A stretch of DNA of 64,000 bases from Stenotrophomonas sp. NA06056 (lineage in GTDB: Bacteria > Pseudomonadota > Gammaproteobacteria > Xanthomonadales > Xanthomonadaceae). A model generated the notes under the pieces. The model was not told where the DNA came from, did not search any database, and saw nothing but the letters and a program-made list of their open reading frames with translations. Position numbers and translations under genes: made by a program. Shown in pieces: positions 41,876 to 50,720 of this stretch (the stretch's first letter is position 1; each line of letters begins with the position of its first letter). The stretch is taken from positions 3,472,001 through 3,536,000 of the forward strand of contig NZ_CP054931.1 of NCBI RefSeq assembly GCF_013364355.1, given 5' to 3'.

Positions 41876-41973
41876 GGGACGGGGGCGGCTGGCAGGACCG
41901 TTGGCGCCATGGATGGCGCCATCGAGCCCCCATGGACGGGTTTACGGCGTGTCCTGCCAGCCGCCCCCGTCCC
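41876..41973 (-). repeat. Variable-arm palindromic element, copy E (inverted relative to D)
   Basis: Perfect 23-bp arms 41876-41898 and 41951-41973 (extendable by a T-G pair) enclose the 52-nt core 41899-41950. Read on the minus strand, the core starts ACGCCGTAAACCCGTCCATG and has the hairpin 41902-41921 (TGGCGCC/GGCGCCA, loop ATCCAT), as in copy C. CTTCGACAGTTTCCCGGTG follows on that strand. The outer flank CAACATCAACATCCAAAGCG resembles the one beside copies A and B. Confidence 0.8.
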
Positions 41974-42048
41974 GCCAAACCATCAGCAACCCAGAGCCGC
42001 TTTGGATGTTGATGTTGACGTTGCCCGCCGCAGGCGGACCACCGCGCG

Positions 42049-42735
42049 TCAGCGCGGCCCCTCCACATCCAACCCGATCGGGCAGCTCACACCGGTGCCG
42101 CCGATGCCGCAGTAACCGTTCGGGTTCTTCGCCAGATACTGCTGGTGGTAGTCCTCGGCGTAGTAGTACGCCGGTGCCGGGTACACGATCTCGGTGGTGA
42201 TCGGGCCGTAGCCGGCCGCGTCCAACTGCGCCTGGTAAGCCTCGCGGCTTGCCAGCGCCGCTGCGTACTGCGCTTCGTCAGTGGCGTGGATCGCCGAGCG
42301 GTACTGGGTGCCGGTGTCGTTGCCCTGGCGCATGCCCTGGGTCGGGTCGTGGCTCTCCCAGAACAGCTGCAGCAGCCGCTCCAGGCTCACCACCGCCGGG
42401 TCGAACACGACCTGCACCACTTCGGTATGGCCGGTCAGACCGGAGCAGACCTCTTCGTAAGTGGGGTTCGGGGTGATGCCGCCGGCATAGCCGACTGAGG
42501 TGCTGTACACGCCCGGCTCGCTCCAGAACTTGCGCTCGGCGCCCCAGAAACAGCCCAGCGCGAAGCGGATCTGCTGCAGCCCGGCGAACCGGTCCTTCAA
42601 CGGATGGCTGTTCACGAAGTGCTGGTTGCTGTGCAGCGGCAGCGGCTGGTCGCGCCCCGGCAGCGCTTCTTCCAGGCGCGGCAAGCGCTGCTTGAAGGCC
42701 CCGATGCCGAGGATGCCCTGGCCAATTCCCAACAT
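42049..42735 (-). CDS. msrA: Peptide-methionine (S)-S-oxide reductase
   Basis: A 228-residue repair enzyme reducing the S-epimer of methionine sulphoxide in proteins. The catalytic Cys is C62 in [46 protein letters not shown] and the C-terminal [20 protein letters not shown] with a recycling Cys are conserved. The ~50-residue N-terminal extension ([20 protein letters not shown]) is normal for proteobacterial MsrA. It follows the DUF2007 gene by 9 bases. Confidence 0.96.
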   Translation of the reverse strand: MLGIGQGILGIGAFKQRLPRLEEALPGRDQPLPLHSNQHFVNSHPLKDRFAGLQQIRFALGCFWGAERKFWSEPGVYSTSVGYAGGITPNPTYEEVCSGLTGHTEVVQVVFDPAVVSLERLLQLFWESHDPTQGMRQGNDTGTQYRSAIHATDEAQYAAALASREAYQAQLDAAGYGPITTEIVYPAPAYYYAEDYHQQYLAKNPNGYCGIGGTGVSCPIGLDVEGPR

Positions 42736-42744
42736 GATGCGCTC

Positions 42745-43008
42745 CTACGCCGGAAGTCCGGCAATGTCGTCGGCATCTGAAATGGGGTCGCCGGGGGCGT
42801 GGCCCAAGTCCAGCGCGGCCACGATGTCCTCCGCCTGCGGCCTCGCGGCGTCGGGGATACCGACACGCAGCACGCCAAACAGCGGTAACTCGCCCATGCC
42901 GCCCAACAGCGACTCGCCAAACACGAAGGCCGGGATACCGGCGTCTTCCAGCGCGTGCTTGACCAGGTGGGCGTCGAACAGATTGTCGGCCTTGTACACG
43001 ATGTGCAT
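42745..43008 (-). CDS. DUF2007 protein
   Basis: An 87-residue protein of the DUF2007 fold ([60 protein letters not shown]). The family is related to signal-transducing PII-like ferredoxin folds and has no assigned function. GAGGAG lies 6 bases before the ATG at 43008, which decides against an upstream ATG at 43038. Together with msrA it forms a short operon; a link to oxidative protein repair is only positional. Confidence 0.82.
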   Translation of the reverse strand: MHIVYKADNLFDAHLVKHALEDAGIPAFVFGESLLGGMGELPLFGVLRVGIPDAARPQAEDIVAALDLGHAPGDPISDADDIAGLPA

Positions 43009-43070
43009 GGGCGGCTCCTCGGGGCAGGAATCCAGCATACGCCCGGGGGCTGAATGCCGGCGGTGCGTCC

Positions 43071-43171
43071 TGCCGGCCAGCGGCCGGCACTACCCCCATC
43101 TGCGCGTCGATCCACGATCCGCCGGCCGGCCACCCCGGAAAGTAGGTGGTAGTGCCGGCCGCTGGCCGGCA
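43071..43171. repeat. Inverted pair of SMAG palindromes
   Basis: Units 43071-43093 (minus, TGCCGGCCAGCGGCCGGCAC then TAC) and 43149-43171 (plus) are perfect 23-nt inverted copies separated by 55 bases. They lie in the gap between the DUF2007 start and the glnS start. Confidence 0.8.
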
Positions 43172-43246
43172 ACCCCCTGGCCCACCGGGCAACCCTTCCC
43201 GGTAAGCGTTAGACTGGCGATCTTTCTGCCTTACTTTCGCCGACTC

Positions 43247-44995
43247 ATGTCAGAGCACACCCCCGCCAGCCCCGAGACCCCCGCCGACAGCCACGAGAAG
43301 CGCGATTTCATCCGCCAGATCGTGCGCGAGGACCTGGCCAGCGGAAAGCACCAGGCGATCAAGACCCGCTTCCCGCCGGAACCGAACGGCTATCTGCACA
43401 TCGGTCACGCCAAGTCGATCTGCCTGAACTTCGGCATCGCCGGTGAGTTCAGCGGTGTCTGCAACCTGCGCTTCGACGACACCAACCCGGCCAAGGAAGA
43501 CCCGGAGTACGTGGCCGCGATCCAGGACGACGTGCGCTGGCTGGGCTTTGAATGGAACGAGCTGCGCCACGCGTCGGACTACTTCCAGACCTATTACCTG
43601 GCCGCCGAGAAGCTGATCGAACAGGGCAAGGCCTATGTATGCGACCTGTCGGCCGAGGAAGTGCGTGCCTACCGCGGCACCCTGACCGAACCGGGCCGTC
43701 CGTCGCCGTGGCGCGACCGCAGTGTCGAGGAGAATCTCGACCTGTTCCGCCGCATGCGTGCCGGTGAGTTCCCGGACGGCGCGCGCACCGTGCGTGCCAA
43801 GATCGACATGGCCAGTGGCAACATCAACCTGCGCGATCCGGCGCTGTACCGCATCAAGCATGTCGAGCACCAGAACACCGGCAACGCGTGGCCGATCTAC
43901 CCGATGTACGACTTCGCGCATGCACTGGGCGATTCGATCGAGGGCATCACCCACTCGCTGTGCACGCTGGAGTTCGAAGACCACCGCCCGCTGTACGACT
44001 GGTGCGTGGACAACGTCGATTTCGCCCATGACGATGCGCTGACCCAGCCGCTGGTCGATGCGGGCCTGCCGCGCGAAGCGGCCAAGCCGCGCCAGATCGA
44101 GTTCTCGCGCTTGAACATCAACTACACGGTGATGAGCAAGCGCAAGCTGATGGCACTGGTCACCGAACAGCTGGTGGATGGCTGGGAAGATCCGCGCATG
44201 CCGACCCTGCAGGGCCTGCGTCGTCGCGGCTACACCCCGGCCGCGATGCGCCTGTTCGCCGAGCGCGTGGGCATCAGCAAGCAGAATTCGATGATCGACT
44301 TCAGCGTGCTGGAAGGCGCGCTGCGCGAAGACCTGGACAGCGCCGCAGCGCGCCGCATGGCCGTGGTCGACCCGGTCAAGCTGGTGCTGACCAACCTGGC
44401 CGAAGGCCACGAAGAGCAGCTGACCTTCAGCAACCACCCGAAGGACGAAAGCTTCGGCAGCCGCCAGGTACCGTTCGCACGCGAAGTGTGGATCGACCGC
44501 GAGGACTTCGCCGAAGTACCGCCGAAGGGCTGGAAGCGCCTGGTCCCGGGTGGCGAAGTGCGCCTGCGCGGCGCCGGCATCATCCGCTGCGATGAAGTGA
44601 TCAAGGACGCCGACGGCACCATCACCGAGCTGCGCGGCTGGCTGGATCCGGAATCGCGCCCGGGCATGGAAGGCGCCAACCGCAAGGTGAAGGGCACCAT
44701 CCACTGGGTCAGCGCCGTGCACGGCGTGCCGGCGGAAATCCGCCTGTACGACCGCCTGTTCTCGGTGCCGAACCCGGACGACGAATCGGAAGGCAAGACC
44801 TACCGCGACTACCTCAATCCGGAATCGCGCCGCACCGTCATCGGCTATGTCGAGCCGGCCGCGGCCAGCGCCGCTCCGGAACAGTCGTTCCAGTTCGAAC
44901 GTACCGGCTACTTCGTTGCCGATCGCCGCGACCACACCGAAGCCAAGCCGGTGTTCAACCGCAGCGTGACCCTGCGCGACACCTGGTCGGCCTGA
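43247..44995 (+). CDS. glnS: Glutaminyl-tRNA synthetase
   Basis: A 582-residue class I aminoacyl-tRNA synthetase charging tRNA-Gln, whose gene is in this window at 3950-4026. The HIGH motif is at residues 51-54 ([20 protein letters not shown]). The second motif is the MSKR variant ([17 protein letters not shown]). [20 protein letters not shown] and the anticodon-binding beta barrels occupy the C-terminal half. The ATG at 43247 gives the usual length; the open frame further upstream runs antisense to msrA and is not coding. Confidence 0.98.
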   Translation: MSEHTPASPETPADSHEKRDFIRQIVREDLASGKHQAIKTRFPPEPNGYLHIGHAKSICLNFGIAGEFSGVCNLRFDDTNPAKEDPEYVAAIQDDVRWLGFEWNELRHASDYFQTYYLAAEKLIEQGKAYVCDLSAEEVRAYRGTLTEPGRPSPWRDRSVEENLDLFRRMRAGEFPDGARTVRAKIDMASGNINLRDPALYRIKHVEHQNTGNAWPIYPMYDFAHALGDSIEGITHSLCTLEFEDHRPLYDWCVDNVDFAHDDALTQPLVDAGLPREAAKPRQIEFSRLNINYTVMSKRKLMALVTEQLVDGWEDPRMPTLQGLRRRGYTPAAMRLFAERVGISKQNSMIDFSVLEGALREDLDSAAARRMAVVDPVKLVLTNLAEGHEEQLTFSNHPKDESFGSRQVPFAREVWIDREDFAEVPPKGWKRLVPGGEVRLRGAGIIRCDEVIKDADGTITELRGWLDPESRPGMEGANRKVKGTIHWVSAVHGVPAEIRLYDRLFSVPNPDDESEGKTYRDYLNPESRRTVIGYVEPAAASAAPEQSFQFERTGYFVADRRDHTEAKPVFNRSVTLRDTWSA

Positions 44996-45002
44996 GGTCC
45001 TG

Positions 45003-45027
45003 CGCGGGCGCCGCAAAGGCGCCCGCG
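45003..45027 (+). terminator. Hairpin after glnS
   Basis: A perfect 10-bp GC stem (45003-45012 with 45018-45027, loop GCAAA) begins 8 bases after the glnS stop. Only GTCATCC follows, without a U run, so its efficiency as an intrinsic terminator is uncertain. Confidence 0.55.
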
Positions 45028-45176
45028 TCATCCGGCAACGGCCTCATCCTCCGCTGAAGCCCACCTGGCCGCCTCCTCGTAACGGCCAGTCCTGCGGCGC
45101 GACCGCAGGCATGTGACGCCATCACGCAGGCGCTGCCTGCATCATCATCCCCTACTTGCTCCTGTCAGGCCCTGCC

Positions 45177-45908
45177 ATGTCCGCTGCCCCGAGTGCACTT
45201 CTGCCACTGCTGCAACAGGTCCTGCTGGGCCGCGACATCGCCTGCACCGTCGAGGGTGACGAACTGCTGCTCGACAGCGGCCTGTACCTGACGCCGCACG
45301 GCGTCGCCAGCAACGCGCGCGACAACGGCGGCTGGCAGACCTCCACCGTCATCGAGACCCGCCACGCTGGCCTGTTCGCCGATGGCCTGTTCGAGTACCA
45401 GCACGCCAACGGTGCGACCGAACAGGAATCGTTGTTGTCCGGCTTCGAGACATGGGTGCGGGTGGATCTGGCAACCCTGCAGGCCGCCGTCGGCGCCGAA
45501 GACGCACCGGATCTGCCGATGATGGGCCTGATCTATCCGGCCGGCGACGAAGGCGAAGAGCACGAGCGCACCGTGGTGCTGGGGCCACTGGCCCATTACC
45601 GCGCCAGCGAACTGGACGACGCTGCCGCGTGCAGCGAAGACGACCATGGTTCCTGCCCCTGCTGCCTGTTCACCAAAAGCATCGATGCCTTCGACGACCT
45701 GCTGAAGGCCCACCACTTCCTGGCCATCCGCCTGTTCGCATCGCGCGACGAGCAGGGCCAGTGCGAAGCCGACTGCCGGGTCAACGGCCATGACTTTGCC
45801 CCTGCACTGCCGTTGCTGCGCGCCTATGCCGCACGCTGGCCGCAAGCCGGGCTGGAGTTCCGCAAGCAGTACGTGGTGATCCGCACCGGCTCGCCCTCGC
45901 CGGCCTGA
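45177..45908 (+). CDS. Unknown cytosolic protein (possibly DUF6348)
   Basis: A 243-residue protein without signal peptide or membrane segment. Visible blocks are LLLDSGLYLTPHGVASNARD, GGWQTSTVIETRHAGLFADG, DDHGSCPCCLFTKSIDAFDD (Cys-rich) and GHDFAPALPLLRAYAARWPQ. The overall look is that of small proteins annotated DUF6348 in proteobacteria, which I recall only vaguely. The ATG at 45177 is used; the frame also has a TTG 21 bases upstream. It stands between glnS and a deaminase gene on the same strand. Confidence 0.65.
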   Translation: MSAAPSALLPLLQQVLLGRDIACTVEGDELLLDSGLYLTPHGVASNARDNGGWQTSTVIETRHAGLFADGLFEYQHANGATEQESLLSGFETWVRVDLATLQAAVGAEDAPDLPMMGLIYPAGDEGEEHERTVVLGPLAHYRASELDDAAACSEDDHGSCPCCLFTKSIDAFDDLLKAHHFLAIRLFASRDEQGQCEADCRVNGHDFAPALPLLRAYAARWPQAGLEFRKQYVVIRTGSPSPA

Positions 45909-46002
45909 ATCCAGCGCGCACGCCCGGTACATGCCACTGCCGCTACACTGCGCGCCGACATCTGTTGCACCTGTTCCTTTCACTCCCAACGAGGCACCCG
46001 CG

Positions 46003-46563
46003 ATGCTGTACGCGCAAGTCCACCTGACCCTTCCCGCCTGGATCCACGACCAGATCGACCTGGATCGTCGATATCCGGGCGATGAGGCCAAGGTCGCGCT
46101 GGCGATCGAGCTGTCGCGGCTGAATGTCGACCACGCCAGTGGCGGCCCGTTCGGCGCCGTGGTGTTCGGCCCGGATGACAAGGTGATCGCCGCCGGCGTG
46201 AACCGGGTCATGCCACACTCGACCTCGTTGGCGCATGCCGAGAACATGGCCTACATGCTGGCCCAGCAGCGTCTGCAGACCCCGCGCCTGAACGCGGTGC
46301 TGTCGCCGGTCACCCTGGCCACCAGCTCGCAGCCGTGCTGCCAGTGCTATGGCGCCACCGTGTGGGCCGGCATCGACCGCCTGCTGATCGGTGCCAACTC
46401 GGCCGACGTCGAGGAACTGACCCCGTTCGACGAAGGCCCGCTGCCCGCCGACTGGGTGGGCGAGCTCAACAAGCGTGGCATCGAAGTGGTGCAGGGCCTG
46501 AACCGCGATGCGGCGCGCAGCGTGCTGCGTGCCTATGGGGAAAGTGATGGCGCCCGTTACTGA
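46003..46563 (+). CDS. Nucleoside/guanine deaminase-like protein (cytidine deaminase fold)
   Basis: A 186-residue zinc deaminase. The zinc and proton-shuttle motif is H78-A-E80 (SLAHAENMAY) and the second motif is PCCQC at residues 111-115 (C112, C115). The family covers guanine deaminase, tRNA adenosine deaminase and related nucleoside deaminases; length and the GPFGAVVFGPDDKVIAAGVN stretch point to a small-molecule enzyme of the guanine deaminase-like group. Substrate is unproven. Its 3' end overlaps rlmM by 17 bases. Confidence 0.83.
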   Translation: MLYAQVHLTLPAWIHDQIDLDRRYPGDEAKVALAIELSRLNVDHASGGPFGAVVFGPDDKVIAAGVNRVMPHSTSLAHAENMAYMLAQQRLQTPRLNAVLSPVTLATSSQPCCQCYGATVWAGIDRLLIGANSADVEELTPFDEGPLPADWVGELNKRGIEVVQGLNRDAARSVLRAYGESDGARY

Positions 46564-47614
46564 GTCCGGCATCGGCCTGCTGTGCCTGTGCAGGCAGGGC
46601 TTCGAGCCCGAGCTGGCCGGCGAACTGCAGTTCCGCGCAGGCGCCGCCGGTTTTGCCGGTTACGCCCGTACCCAGCGCAATGATGGCTACGTGCTCTTCA
46701 TGTGCGACGAGGCCGCGGCGCTTGCACCGCGACTGCCGTGGCGCGAGCTGATCTTCGCCCGCCAGAAGCTGGTGGTGCTGGCCGAGCTGCCGCAGCTGGA
46801 CCCGGCCGACCGCATCACCCCGATGCTGGAGGTGCTGGCCGATGCGCCGCGCTTCGGTGATCTGTGGGTGGAACATCCCGATTCGGACGCGGGCAAGCCG
46901 CTGTCCGGGCTCGCGCGTGCGTTCGGCAATGCGTTGCGCCCGGCGCTGCGCAAGGCCGGCAAGCTCAGCGACAAACCCAACGCACGCCTGCCGCGCCTGC
47001 ACGTGGTGTTCGTCGATGGCACCCACGCCTTCGTCTGTGTGGCCGATCCGGCCGACAGCGCGCCGTGGGCCTTGGGCATTCCGCGCCTGAAGCTGCTGCC
47101 CGACGCACCTTCGCGCTCAGCGCTGAAGCTGGATGAGGCACTGCTGACTCTGCTTGCCCCTGAAGAACGCGAAGCGCTGGTTCGCCCGGGCATGCGCGCG
47201 GCCGACCTGGGCGCCGCACCGGGCGGCTGGACGTGGGTGCTGACCCGCCAGCACGTGCATGTGCTGAGCATCGACAATGGTCCGCTGCGCCAGCACGTGC
47301 TGGACACTGGACTGGTCGAGCACCTGCGCGCCGATGGCTTCCACTGGCATCCGGAACAACCGCTGGACTGGATGGTCTGCGACATGGTCGAGCAACCGCG
47401 TCGCGTTGCCGAGCGCATGGCCACCTGGTTCCGCGAGGGCTGGTGCAGGCACGCGATCTTCAACCTGAAGCTGCCGATGAAGAAGCGCTGGGACGAGACC
47501 CGCCTGTGCCTGGACCTGTTCCAGGACCAGGCCGGCAAGCCGCTGGTGGTCCGTGCCAAGCAGCTGTATCACGATCGGGAAGAAATCACGGTGCTGGCCT
47601 CGCCGCTGCGCTGA
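46547..47614 (+). CDS. rlmM: 23S rRNA (cytidine2498-2'-O)-methyltransferase RlmM
   Basis: A 355-residue enzyme with an N-terminal THUMP-containing region and a C-terminal Rossmann methyltransferase domain. The SAM loop is MRAADLGAAPGGWTWVLTRQ, the catalytic Asp lies in LDWMVCDMVEQPRR, and the lysine region is FNLKLPMKKRWDE. Family starts resemble ESGIGLLCLCRQGFEPELAG, so the ATG at 46547, preceded by GGGGAAAGTG, is preferred. It is translationally linked to the deaminase gene by overlap. Confidence 0.93.
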   Translation: MAPVTESGIGLLCLCRQGFEPELAGELQFRAGAAGFAGYARTQRNDGYVLFMCDEAAALAPRLPWRELIFARQKLVVLAELPQLDPADRITPMLEVLADAPRFGDLWVEHPDSDAGKPLSGLARAFGNALRPALRKAGKLSDKPNARLPRLHVVFVDGTHAFVCVADPADSAPWALGIPRLKLLPDAPSRSALKLDEALLTLLAPEEREALVRPGMRAADLGAAPGGWTWVLTRQHVHVLSIDNGPLRQHVLDTGLVEHLRADGFHWHPEQPLDWMVCDMVEQPRRVAERMATWFREGWCRHAIFNLKLPMKKRWDETRLCLDLFQDQAGKPLVVRAKQLYHDREEITVLASPLR

Positions 47615-47626
47615 ACCCATTGCATC

Positions 47627-47648
47627 CGCCGGGCATGGCCCGGCGCTA
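47627..47648 (-). repeat. REP palindrome before the EF-hand gene
   Basis: CGCCGGGC/GCCCGGCG around ATG, then CTAC, so the minus strand has a GTAG head. It lies just before the ribosome site of the next gene. Confidence 0.65.
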
Positions 47649-47663
47649 CCGGGGAACGGAACC

Positions 47664-48059
47664 ATGCGCTACCACTCGCTCACCCTGCTGATCACCTTGC
47701 TGGCTGCCGCACCGGCCATGGCCCAGCAACTGCCGCACACCCCGGCGCAGAGCCAGCCGCTGGGACCCACCGGCGGCGCGATCCGCCAGCAGCCGCTGGA
47801 TGCGGGCCGGGTCAGCGGCAGCGTCGGGATTGCACGGCCGGCCGGCGAGGCACAGGTGACGGTGCGTTCGCTGGAGCCCAGCAGCGTGGTTGGCCAGTAC
47901 CGCATCCACTTCGCTGCGCTGGATGTGAACGGCGATGGCTTCATCAGCCGCGAGGAAGCACAGGCGAATCCGGCGCTGGCCGATGAGTTCAATTCGCTGG
48001 ACCGCAAGCATCGCGGCAAGCTGGATCGTGCCGACCTGGCCGGTTGGCTGGTTGATTGA
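47664..48059 (+). CDS. Exported EF-hand protein
   Basis: A 131-residue protein with a cleavable signal peptide (MRYHSLTLLITLLAAAPAMA). The mature N-terminal part is low in structure (QQLPHTPAQSQPLGPTGGAI). The C-terminal half has one clear EF-hand loop, DVNGDGFISREE, and a second degenerate one (LDRKHRGKLDRADL). A calcium-binding periplasmic protein is likely; its target is unknown. GGGGAACGGA precedes the ATG. It has no obvious operon partner. Confidence 0.8.
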   Translation: MRYHSLTLLITLLAAAPAMAQQLPHTPAQSQPLGPTGGAIRQQPLDAGRVSGSVGIARPAGEAQVTVRSLEPSSVVGQYRIHFAALDVNGDGFISREEAQANPALADEFNSLDRKHRGKLDRADLAGWLVD

Positions 48060-48077
48060 GGCCGTTGCGGTAACCCT

Positions 48078-48222
48078 ATCCACGCATGGCGTGGATCTAC
48101 CGACAGCGTTAGCGCCGGGCCATGCCCGGCGGAATCCATGAACCGCGCTGCGCGCTCGCCGGGCATGGCCCGGCGCTACCGGTGAATGATCCGGGACACG
48201 CGCGCCAACCTTGGTTGGCACC
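48078..48222. repeat. Cluster of four REP palindromes after the EF-hand gene
   Basis: Units at 48078-48100 (minus, ATCCACGC…GTGGATCTAC), 48109-48131 (plus, GTTAGCGCCGGGCCATGCCC…), 48157-48178 (minus, CGCCGGGC…CTAC) and a degenerate 48203-48222 (GCCAACC/GGTTGGC). The second and third form an inverted pair. They separate the EF-hand gene from the convergent ubiquinone gene. Confidence 0.7.
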
Positions 48223-48228
48223 CAGCGG

Positions 48229-49410
48229 TCACACCCCTGCGGCGCGCTTCCAGAACGCCTGCACCAGCGGCGGCCACTTGCCCACACAACCCAGCGCGCG
48301 GCCACGCGCCAGGGTCAGGTGCATCTCATCGTTGGAGAACAGCCGGTTGATCGCTTCGAAGCTGTAGGCGGCGATCTGGTTGTCGCTGCGACGCTCACGC
48401 GCCCAGCGTTGCAGGCGCTGCGGCGACAGGCGTGGCTGCCCGCGGCGCTCTGCCGACGGTGCCAGCCAGTGCTGCAGGGCAGCGACGTCGCGCAGGCCGA
48501 GGTTGACCCCCTGCCCGGCCAGCGGGTGCACCACGTGAGCGGCATCGCCCAGCGCCAACACGCGACCGGCCACATAGTGGCGGGCCAACTGACGGCGCAG
48601 CGGGAACGCCGCGCGCGGCGAGGCCAGCCGCAGCGCGCCCAGGCGCGCGGCGAAAGCGCGGGTCAGTTCACGATTGAATGCGTCGTCGTCCAGCGCCAGT
48701 ACCCGCGCCGCCTCGTCGTCGGGCAACGTCCAGACGATGGAACTGCGGCGCTCGGCCACCGGCAGCAGCGCCAGCGGACCGGTCGGCAGAAAGCGCTGCC
48801 AGGCGGTTGCCTGGTTGGGCAGCTCGCTGTCCACATAGGCGACCACACCGCGCTGCTGGTAGTCATGGCGCTCAACGTCGATCCCGGCCAGTCCGCGCAG
48901 GGTCGATTCCGCACCGTCGGCAGCAACTGCCAGTGCGGCTTCGATGCGACGGCCATCATCCAGGCGCAGGCGCACACCGTGCTCGTCCTGTTCAAGCGCT
49001 TCCACGCGCGCCGGGCAATGCAGCTCCACACCTGCGGCAGGCAGTGCCGCCCACAGGCGATCCTGCAGCAAGCCGTTCTCGACGATGAAGCCCAGCTGGC
49101 GACGGCCGAAGCGATCCGCGTCGAACAGCAGGTCCTCGCCTCCGGCCGCGTCCCACACCTGCATGCGCCGGTACGGCCAGGCGCGCGCCTGCGCGATCGT
49201 CGGCCATACACCGAGGCGCTCCAGCAACTGCACGTTGTCGGCGGCGAAGGCGAACACCCGCAGATCCGGCTGTGCAGCCTGCCACGGCGCCGGCTCACGG
49301 CCTTCCACCAGTGCCACGGCAAGACCCGCATTGGCCAGGGCCAGCGCACAGGCAGCACCGACCACACCGCCACCAACGATCACCACGTCCAGCCGTGCGC
49401 GCCGGTTCAT
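48229..49410 (-). CDS. FAD-dependent ubiquinone-biosynthesis hydroxylase (UbiF/UbiI-like)
   Basis: A 393-residue flavoprotein monooxygenase of the UbiH/UbiF family. The N-terminal FAD motif is DVVIVGGGVVGAACALALAN, the middle motif is AVAADGAESTLRGLAGIDVE, and the second FAD motif is GRVLALGDAAHVVHPLAGQG. It probably hydroxylates one ring position of an octaprenyl intermediate; which position is not readable. Its ATG overlaps the stop of the upstream ubiH-like gene as ATGA, so the two hydroxylases are made together. Confidence 0.88.
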   Translation of the reverse strand: MNRRARLDVVIVGGGVVGAACALALANAGLAVALVEGREPAPWQAAQPDLRVFAFAADNVQLLERLGVWPTIAQARAWPYRRMQVWDAAGGEDLLFDADRFGRRQLGFIVENGLLQDRLWAALPAAGVELHCPARVEALEQDEHGVRLRLDDGRRIEAALAVAADGAESTLRGLAGIDVERHDYQQRGVVAYVDSELPNQATAWQRFLPTGPLALLPVAERRSSIVWTLPDDEAARVLALDDDAFNRELTRAFAARLGALRLASPRAAFPLRRQLARHYVAGRVLALGDAAHVVHPLAGQGVNLGLRDVAALQHWLAPSAERRGQPRLSPQRLQRWARERRSDNQIAAYSFEAINRLFSNDEMHLTLARGRALGCVGKWPPLVQAFWKRAAGV

Positions 49411-50612
49411 GCGGCTTCTCCACGGCACAGGCGCGGCACATCGCCACGGAAGCCCATCGCGCCACCGACCAGCATCGACTGCACCGAAGCGCGCTGCGCA
49501 GCCACCAGGCCCAGGCTGCGCAGGGGGCGCAACAGCGGTGCCGGATTGCTGGTCAGCCGGGCCAGACCGCCGGAAAACGCGACCGTCTGCCGTCGATCTT
49601 CTTCGCGGCGGGCCACATAGGATCGCAGCAGTGCGTCGCTGCCAGCGTCGCCGTCCACTTCCAGCAGCTCGGCCAGCGTCAAGGCATCGCGCAGACCGAG
49701 GTTGAAACCCTGCGCACCCAGCGGGTGGATGGTCTGCGCGGCATTGCCAAGCAGCACCGTGCGCTCCCCCACCAGCGCGCGCGCCAGCACCTGGATCAAC
49801 GGATAGGCGCCGCGCGGACCGGAGTCGAGCAGGCGACCCGCACGCCAGCCGATGGCCTGCTGCAGGCGTTGCAGCCATGCCGTATCGTCCAGCGCCATCA
49901 CCGCGTCGGCCTGGTCACGGGCAACGCCATGCACGGTGCCGAAATGGCGGTCGCCACGTGGCAGCAACGCCGTCGGGCCGGTATCGGTAAATCGCTCCCA
50001 GGCGGTTCCATCGGGCGCGCGCTGGCTGCGCACGCGGGCGACGAACAGCGTCTGCTGGAAGTCGTGGCGATCAACATCGATGCCCAGCGCATCGCGCACG
50101 CCGCTGCTGGTGCCGTCGGCACCGACCACCAGCCGCGCCAGCAGCACGCGCTCGCCGCTGTCATCGGCCACCCGCACCTGGCGGTAACCGTCGACCACAT
50201 CGCCCAGGCCAAGGAAACGCATCGGCCGGTAGCGGCGCAGGTGTGACAGCTCCTGCAGCCGGCTTTCCAGCGCCTGGCCGAAATCACGCGCGACCACCAC
50301 CTGGCCGAACCACGGTCGGTCGTAATCCGCTGCATCGAGCTGCACACGGCCAAAATCACCGGCGCGGCTGACATGGATGCGGCGGATTGGACCGGGCGCC
50401 ATCGACAGCTTCTGCATGACCCCCAGCGCAGTCAGCGCATTGATGGTGGCCGCAGCAAAACTGAGGTTGCGCTGATCGAACACCGCAGGCAGTTCGCCCG
50501 CCGGGCTGGCTTCGAGCAGGCCCACGTCGCGGCCCAGCCGATCCAGGGCGATGGCCAAGCTGGCCCCCACCAGACCGCCACCGACGATCAGCACGTCATG
50601 TCGTTCACTCAT
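49407..50612 (-). CDS. ubiH: 2-octaprenyl-6-methoxyphenol hydroxylase (UbiH-like)
   Basis: A 401-residue FAD monooxygenase, first of a pair. It begins MSERHDVLIVGGGLVGASLA. The middle motif is LVVGADGTSSGVRDALGIDV and the second FAD motif is RTVLLGNAAQTIHPLGAQGF; N replaces D in the usual GD motif, which is common in UbiH. Together with the next gene it supplies hydroxylation steps of aerobic ubiquinone synthesis. The promoter should lie in the 108-base gap to the divergent BtuM-like gene. Confidence 0.9.
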   Translation of the reverse strand: MSERHDVLIVGGGLVGASLAIALDRLGRDVGLLEASPAGELPAVFDQRNLSFAAATINALTALGVMQKLSMAPGPIRRIHVSRAGDFGRVQLDAADYDRPWFGQVVVARDFGQALESRLQELSHLRRYRPMRFLGLGDVVDGYRQVRVADDSGERVLLARLVVGADGTSSGVRDALGIDVDRHDFQQTLFVARVRSQRAPDGTAWERFTDTGPTALLPRGDRHFGTVHGVARDQADAVMALDDTAWLQRLQQAIGWRAGRLLDSGPRGAYPLIQVLARALVGERTVLLGNAAQTIHPLGAQGFNLGLRDALTLAELLEVDGDAGSDALLRSYVARREEDRRQTVAFSGGLARLTSNPAPLLRPLRSLGLVAAQRASVQSMLVGGAMGFRGDVPRLCRGEAA

Positions 50613-50720
50613 GAGCGCATGATACGCGCTCGCCGCGCCGGCATGCCCGACACGGCCCCGCCTGCGCCAAGCGCCGCACCGGGCTAGAATGAAACCTGAA
50701 TCCGCTCCGGCCCCACCGCC

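Noticed and set aside
42500..43246. Long N-terminal extension of glnS
   Set aside because: The frame is open but runs through the SMAG pair and antisense to the DUF2007 and msrA genes; the conserved start is at 43247.
43250..45031. 593-codon minus-strand open frame
   Set aside because: It is antisense to glnS, which has all synthetase motifs.
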